This document shows positions 27,744 through 32,572 of a stretch of DNA of 32,572 nt, piece after piece. The notes under the pieces are model-generated. The model searched no databases. It had not been told where the DNA came from and saw only the letters and a list, made by a program, of their open reading frames with translations. Both the position numbers and the translations under genes were made by a program. The stretch's first letter is position 1. Each line of letters begins with the position of its first letter. Source of the stretch: a virus; IMG/VR virus record IMGVR_UViG_3300042914_001571, positions 1 to 32,572 of that record; one strand, given 5' to 3'.

Positions 27744-30610
27744 TGGCCTCACTCGATCAACGCATCGATCAAATCCTTCCCGCCGCTCCTGCGCCGGTCT
27801 TAGAGTCCGACGCGCCGCTAGAGCCGATGCCTGCCGAGCAGCAGCCTGAGCTTGGCCTGACCACGACTGACACCACTGAACCCGGCACGCCGAGCATGGA
27901 CGGCGTGCAGCTCGCTGGCCTGTTCGACAAAGGTGTCGGCGCGGTCGTGCGTGGTGCGCTGAAGAAAGAAGGCAGGCAGGCAGGCCGTCAGTTTGTGCCG
28001 GAGGCTGGCCGCGTCGCGCCAGATGTTCTGCCACCAACCGGAAAGATCGGCAGCACAGTTATCGTGCCTGAAGGCAGTCAGACAATGACTGACCAGGTGC
28101 AGCAGGCTGTCAGCCGCCGCCAGAAGTTCAGCCCGCTGACCGGCAAGCCGCCCGAGGAAGCATTCAACCTGGCCAACTTTGCCGACCGCGATGCTGCTGG
28201 CGTGGTGGCCGGTGTGTCCGACGCGCTGGGTATCAAGACCAAGCGGGTGACGTTTGACCAGATCAAGGCCAAGGCAACTGACCAAGGTATTGACGAGCAG
28301 TTCCTGACGCGCCTGATCGGCACCGACGGCAAGATGATGGCCAACGCTGTCGACACCTACAAGGCACTGGAGGTTCTGGAAACCAGCTCAAAGGAGCTCG
28401 ACCGGCTGTTCAAGCTGGTGGACGCAGGCCAGGCTACCGACGCGCAGAAGCTGCAGCTGCGCCAGCAGATCGCCCTGCACGGCCTGATCCAAAAGGGTGT
28501 CAAAGGCATCCAGACCGAGACTGCTCGCGCTCTGGCTGTGTTCCGCATCCCGCGTGACGGCAATGCCGATGTGATCCGCAAGGTGCTGGACGAGTACGGC
28601 GGCGAGAACTCGCTGACCGACATGGCGCGTTCGTACCTGTCGCTGGAGTCACGCGCCGCCAAGAACCAGCTGGTCGAGAAGTCCATGATGTCTGGCATCA
28701 AGGATGTCTGGATGACGACATGGATCAACGGCCTGCTGTCGTCCCCTGTGTCGCACGCCAAAAACGTGATTTCAGGTCTTGCCTTTGGCGTGTACCAAAT
28801 GCCGGAGCGGTTTATCGCATCGCTGTATTCCAACGTGCTGCCCAAAGGCGTGCGCAGCTGGCGCTCGCTGGTGCCTGGATCTGCAGAGGAGAAGATCGCT
28901 TATGACGAGGCGCTGACTTATATCTCGTCTACGTTCCGCGGTATGGGCGAAGGTTTCCAGCTGGCTCGCAAGACATGGCAAGAAAAAATGCCGCAGCTGG
29001 ATCTGGCCAGCAAGGTCGAGCTCCAGCGTATGCCGCAGGAGTCGATGGGTGAAACGCTGCAGCGCACGTTCAACGCAGATCCTGATAGCTTCTTTGCCAA
29101 GGGTCTGGATTTCTACGGTAAGGCAATCTCATTGCCTGGTCGTGCCCTGATGACCGAGGACGAGTTTTTCAAAGGCACGTTCTACCGTATGCACATGAAC
29201 ACGCTGATTGAGCGCCGGGCAAAAACGGTTTATCGGGAGGCGCTGGACGGCGGTGCAGACGAAGCGACCGCGCTGGCCAAGGCAGAGCTTGAGGCGCAAA
29301 GCCTGTTTAAGAACCCGCCAGCGGATCTGGACGAGGCGGCGATGGAGTTTGCCAAACGCGGCACGTTCACCGCTGACCTGCCCCCTGCCCTTGAGCAGCT
29401 GCAGCGAGTGTTCAACTGGGGGCCGCTGAAGGTCGTGGTGCCTTTCTTCAAGACCCCGGCCAACATCGGGCTGGAGGTTGTCGAGCGCACGCCGTTTGCC
29501 CCGCTCTCGTCCCGCTTCCGCGACGACATGGCAAAGGGTGGCATCCACCGGGACATGGCGCTGGCGAAGGTGTCGATGGGCTCTGCGATCCTTGGGTACC
29601 TAGCGCATGAGGCTGCAAGCGGATCAATCACCGGCAGCGGCCCGACCCGCAAGGAGCACCGCGAGGCGCTAATGCGCGATGGTTGGCAACCGTACAGCCT
29701 GAAGATTGGCGACACTTACTACAGCTACCAAGGCATGGAACCTGTCTCGGCGCTGATGGCCATTGCAGCTGACTATGCTGAGTACGGCATGTACCAGCCT
29801 GACCAGGGCAAGGTCGAGGAAGTATTCATGGGTGCGCTGTTCGGCATGTATGAGTACCTGAAGGAGCAGCCCTATCTGCAGGGTATTGGCGAAATCGCCA
29901 AGGCGCTTGGGCTGTCACGCGCCGGTCAAACGCCGGATGCCGTCAAAGCTGTCAACGATCTGACCAAGCAGTTCAGCGGCTTCGTTATTGGCGGCTCGCC
30001 CATTGGCGCGTACGGCTCCCTGGTCGGAGCAATTGAGCGCATGTACGACCCGACCGCCAAAGGCACTCGCGCCAGCCCTGACCTGCCGATGGGCGTGCGC
30101 GGTTTTGTCGAGGGCTTCAACAAATACCGCAGCCGCATCCCTGCGTACAACGATGACCTGCCAGACGAGCTCAACCTATGGGGCGACCCGAAGCAGCAGA
30201 TTCCCAGCAAGAATCCCTGGGTGCGGTTCTCCAGCTGGGTCAATCCGACCCGCGTCAGCCCGCAGCAGTTCAGCGAAGTGGACGATGCGCTTGCCCGGCT
30301 GGGTGGCCCCGTCGGTATGCCCGACAAAAAGCTGAACGGCGTTGAATTGTCAGACCCGCAATACAACCGGCTGCTGACGATCTACGGCAAAGAGACTGAT
30401 GCCAAGCAGGCAATTCTGGATACCGTCAGAGCGCCAGGCTTCGACATGTTGAATCTGGATGACCAGCAAAAGACGGTGCAGCGGGTGCATTCGGCCTACA
30501 TGGAAGCAGCCAAGAAGCAGCTGATGTCTGAAGATCCTGAGCTGCAGGCCAAGCTGGCTGAGCTTGAGGAGCTTCGGAAAGCAAACGGACTCTATTACAA
30601 GGCGCGATGA
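27743..30610 (+). CDS. Large internal virion/ejection protein (T7 gp16-like role)
   Basis: A 955-residue protein, the largest in the window. After a Pro/Glu-rich N-terminus with PSMDGVQLA (about 49-57), a long helical part has DVWMTTWINGLLSSPVSHAKNVISG (about 320-344), ALMTEDEFFKGTFYRMHMN (about 468-486) and VVVPFFKTPANIGLEVVERTPFAP (about 569-592). This set of motifs is known from very large phage virion proteins that enter the cell with the DNA. Position after the gp15-like gene agrees. A transglycosylase domain such as that of T7 gp16 is not seen. ATG shares a base with the previous stop; AAAGGAG is 8 bases upstream. Confidence 0.75.
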   Translation: MASLDQRIDQILPAAPAPVLESDAPLEPMPAEQQPELGLTTTDTTEPGTPSMDGVQLAGLFDKGVGAVVRGALKKEGRQAGRQFVPEAGRVAPDVLPPTGKIGSTVIVPEGSQTMTDQVQQAVSRRQKFSPLTGKPPEEAFNLANFADRDAAGVVAGVSDALGIKTKRVTFDQIKAKATDQGIDEQFLTRLIGTDGKMMANAVDTYKALEVLETSSKELDRLFKLVDAGQATDAQKLQLRQQIALHGLIQKGVKGIQTETARALAVFRIPRDGNADVIRKVLDEYGGENSLTDMARSYLSLESRAAKNQLVEKSMMSGIKDVWMTTWINGLLSSPVSHAKNVISGLAFGVYQMPERFIASLYSNVLPKGVRSWRSLVPGSAEEKIAYDEALTYISSTFRGMGEGFQLARKTWQEKMPQLDLASKVELQRMPQESMGETLQRTFNADPDSFFAKGLDFYGKAISLPGRALMTEDEFFKGTFYRMHMNTLIERRAKTVYREALDGGADEATALAKAELEAQSLFKNPPADLDEAAMEFAKRGTFTADLPPALEQLQRVFNWGPLKVVVPFFKTPANIGLEVVERTPFAPLSSRFRDDMAKGGIHRDMALAKVSMGSAILGYLAHEAASGSITGSGPTRKEHREALMRDGWQPYSLKIGDTYYSYQGMEPVSALMAIAADYAEYGMYQPDQGKVEEVFMGALFGMYEYLKEQPYLQGIGEIAKALGLSRAGQTPDAVKAVNDLTKQFSGFVIGGSPIGAYGSLVGAIERMYDPTAKGTRASPDLPMGVRGFVEGFNKYRSRIPAYNDDLPDELNLWGDPKQQIPSKNPWVRFSSWVNPTRVSPQQFSEVDDALARLGGPVGMPDKKLNGVELSDPQYNRLLTIYGKETDAKQAILDTVRAPGFDMLNLDDQQKTVQRVHSAYMEAAKKQLMSEDPELQAKLAELEELRKANGLYYKAR

Positions 30611-30643
30611 CTTTGTACAATTTTCATAAGAAGGGGTTGAACT

Positions 30644-32194
30644 ATGGGCGTGCCAATTAACAACGTGACCCGCAGGGTGGTCTTTGCCGCAAGCGGCACA
30701 GGCCCGTACGCGTTCACCTTTGAGATCCTGGCGGCGACCGACATTGCCGTTTATCGGGACGATACCCTGTTGACGCTGACCACCGATTACACGGTGACGA
30801 TCAACAGCAACGGCACCGGCTCTGTCACCCTGACTGCGAGCCCGACGGGTGCGACGCAGATCGCTGTCGTTGGCAACAGGACGATCCAGCGCACGACAGA
30901 CTTTGTGACTGGCGGTGACTTCTTTGCCAACACGCTGAACGACGAGCTCGACCAGCAGACGATCTTCGCGCAGCAGAATGCCGAAGGTCTAGCACGCGCA
31001 CTGCAGGCACCGCAGACCGACCCGACCACGATCAACATGACGCTGCCCAGAAAGGCAGATCGTGCTGGCAAGTACCTGGCATTCGATGAGGACGGCAACC
31101 CAGAGCCTGGCCCAACGTCTACCAACGTCGATGATGTTGCGGCCATTGCAGATGAGATCCAAACGGTTGCTGCCATCGACAGCCAAGTAACTACTGTCGC
31201 AGGTCAGTCTGCGCAGATCGCAACACTGGCACCAATCTCGTCAAGCATTACTACAGTTGCCAGCATATCTGCTAGTGTGGTTGCTGTTGGCGCATTAAGT
31301 TCTGCGCAGCTTACAGCCATTGCTGGCTCCACGGACGAGATGGCAATTCTTGCTCCGTTGTCTGACGAGATGGTTTCTCTGGCTGCTATCGATACAGAGA
31401 TCACTCAGGTTGCTGCGCTAAGTACAGCACAGCTTGCGGCAGTTGCAGGACAAACTGCAAATATTGCAGCCCTTGGCCCTATCAGCGCAGACATTACTAC
31501 TGTTGCTGCAAACATAGTTGATGTCCAGAATGCTGAAGAGAATGCAGATGCTGCGGCTGCCTCAGCTATCCTTGCAAATGATTGGGCAACCAAGACATCT
31601 GGCGCGGTGGCCGGTGGCGAATACTCTGCCAAGTACCATGCCCAAGCAGCAAGTTCAAGCGCTTCTTCTGCCAGCACAAGCGCAACAAACGCATCTAATA
31701 GTGCCACGGCTGCGGCTAACTCTGCCACATCTGCTGCTGCAAGCTACGACAGCTTCGACGATAGATACCTTGGCGCTAAGTCGTCAGCCCCGTCTGTAGA
31801 CAATGACGGCAATGCTCTGCTGACTGGCGCTATCTACTGGAATACGACCGGAAACCAGCTTTATGTCTGGACTGGTTCTGCTTGGGATGCTGCTGCATTT
31901 ACCACATCTGGTGGCGTAGCAAAGACTAGCGATACAGGCTCGGCAATCATACCGTCTGGCACGGATGCTCAAAGGGACGGCGCTCCTGCTGCCGGATACT
32001 TTAGATTTAACACGGATTCAGATTCATTTGAGGGTTACGACGGAACCGCATGGGGCGCTATTGGTGGCGGTGGTGGCGCTACAACGCTCACTGTTACAAA
32101 CCGATCAGGCAGCGGCGTAAGTGTTCCGCTGACAAATGGCTTCCTTGCCGTTACCAATCGCTCTGGCTCAACCATCAATGTACCTGTTTCTTAA
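30644..32194 (+). CDS. Tail fibre protein with T7-gp17-like N-terminus
   Basis: A 516-residue protein. Residues 1-125 match the T7-type fibre attachment domain (NNVTRRVVFAASG…AFTFEILAATDIAVYRDD… IQRTTDFVTGGDFFANTLNDELDQ). Residues 155-305 are a regular series of I/V-A repeats (TVAxIxxxIxxVAxI), fitting a trimeric coiled or beta-helical shaft, and residues 330-370 an Ala/Ser-rich linker. The C-terminal part contains WNTTGNQLYVWTGSAWDAA-type and FEGYDGTAWG-type repeats and ends in two copies of TNRSGS-x-(V/I)-x-VP. It binds the tail and bears the receptor-contact part or an adaptor for the next gene. Confidence 0.85.
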   Translation: MGVPINNVTRRVVFAASGTGPYAFTFEILAATDIAVYRDDTLLTLTTDYTVTINSNGTGSVTLTASPTGATQIAVVGNRTIQRTTDFVTGGDFFANTLNDELDQQTIFAQQNAEGLARALQAPQTDPTTINMTLPRKADRAGKYLAFDEDGNPEPGPTSTNVDDVAAIADEIQTVAAIDSQVTTVAGQSAQIATLAPISSSITTVASISASVVAVGALSSAQLTAIAGSTDEMAILAPLSDEMVSLAAIDTEITQVAALSTAQLAAVAGQTANIAALGPISADITTVAANIVDVQNAEENADAAAASAILANDWATKTSGAVAGGEYSAKYHAQAASSSASSASTSATNASNSATAAANSATSAAASYDSFDDRYLGAKSSAPSVDNDGNALLTGAIYWNTTGNQLYVWTGSAWDAAAFTTSGGVAKTSDTGSAIIPSGTDAQRDGAPAAGYFRFNTDSDSFEGYDGTAWGAIGGGGGATTLTVTNRSGSGVSVPLTNGFLAVTNRSGSTINVPVS

Positions 32195-32204
32195 AGGATA
32201 GATC

Positions 32205-32572
32205 ATGACTGCAAGATACCCCCTTGTCCTAAACGGGACTACGATTCAAGAACTGCAATCAGGTGACACGCTGACCGGCACTGGTGCTGGCGATGTATCA
32301 GGACCGGCCAGTTCGGTTGACTCCGAGATTGTCCTGTTTGATTCCACTACCGGCAAGCTTGTTAAGAGAGCAACGCTTAGCGGTCTAGTAAAAGCCACTT
32401 CTGGCGTAGCTAGTGCAGCGACTGCTGGCACTGACTATGTGGCACCGGGTGGTGCTTTGGGTACTCCGTCTAGCGGAACCCTAACAAACTGTACGGCAGA
32501 TGGGACTAATTCTGTTGGTTATCGTAATGTTCCTCAGTCTGGATCGGATAAAACTACTTCTTATTCTCTAGC
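32205..32572 (+). CDS. Fibre-associated protein, 3' partial
   Basis: ATG 32205 with AAAGGA upstream; the frame is still open at the window end (122 codons seen). It starts MTARYPLVLNGTTIQELQSGDTL and continues with Gly/Thr/Ser-rich repeats, VAPGGALGTPSSGTLTNCTADGT, and a beginning (…GYRNVPQSGSDKTTSYSL) of a widely conserved phage fibre/structural domain. It is probably the distal fibre or a collar component that cooperates with the preceding fibre. The rest lies right of the window. Confidence 0.8.
   Translation, partial: MTARYPLVLNGTTIQELQSGDTLTGTGAGDVSGPASSVDSEIVLFDSTTGKLVKRATLSGLVKATSGVASAATAGTDYVAPGGALGTPSSGTLTNCTADGTNSVGYRNVPQSGSDKTTSYSL

Noticed and set aside
1-32572. Search for CRISPR arrays, tRNA genes and insertion sequences
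   Set aside because: No regularly spaced repeats with spacers, no clear T-loop/acceptor combination and no transposase were seen by eye; a tRNA scan would be needed to exclude a divergent one.
30644-32572. Diversity-generating retroelement at the fibre, as in the Bbp19-bearing phage BPP-1
   Set aside because: No reverse transcriptase gene and no template/variable repeat pair with adenine-specific differences were seen in this window.

Overview
The window is most of the genome of a tailed double-stranded DNA phage (Caudoviricetes) with a podovirus-type virion. The evidence is a full late module in the order terminase, portal, scaffold, capsid, tail tubular A/B-like proteins, internal virion (DNA-ejection) proteins and a T7-gp17-like fibre, with no tail tape measure, sheath or tail tube. 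Base composition is moderately GC-rich. The CTGT-N8-ACAG SOS-type box, the Rz/Rz1 spanin pair and the Bbp19-like gene all fit a proteobacterial host (beta or gamma), but the species cannot be named from the sequence. Genes run off both edges: a tail-associated protein at the left and a fibre-like protein at the right.

Layout. (1) 2-3398, plus strand: end of the tail/fibre region, then an expanded lysis cassette with several small membrane proteins, a GH19 endolysin, a holin candidate, a small exported protein and nested Rz/Rz1 spanins, closed by a rho-independent terminator at 3427-3451. (2) 3434-7460, minus strand: an early/recombination block read leftwards, with a small serine recombinase, small unknown genes (one behind a near-consensus LexA-type box), a YqaJ-type exonuclease and a RecT-type annealing protein. 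(3) 7461-7641: a divergent control region with promoters in both directions and an operator-like palindrome, next to a ribbon-helix-helix regulator. (4) 7642-11559, plus strand: a chain of tightly overlapping small genes (PD-(D/E)XK nuclease, winged-helix protein, zinc-ribbon proteins, a 36-residue membrane protein), a replication initiator carrying iteron-like repeats and an AT-rich stretch inside its own coding sequence, a 350-base gap without a confident gene, and an SSB-like protein. (5) 11559-18885: packaging and head assembly (TerS, TerL, cupin-like protein, coiled-coil proteins, portal, Bbp19-like protein, scaffold). (6) 18886-20364: terminator, separate promoter and long leader before the capsid gene, capsid, small head protein and a hairpin. 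(7) 20365-32572: tail tubes, three or four internal virion proteins, fibre and fibre-like protein.

How it works together (inference). No phage RNA or DNA polymerase is visible, so transcription and replication probably use the host machinery. The initiator would act at its internal origin. The exonuclease and RecT pair supplies recombination, possibly helping to make concatemers for the terminase. The serine recombinase and the SOS-type box leave open a temperate or damage-responsive lifestyle, but no integrase of the large serine or tyrosine type and no CI-like repressor is seen in this window.
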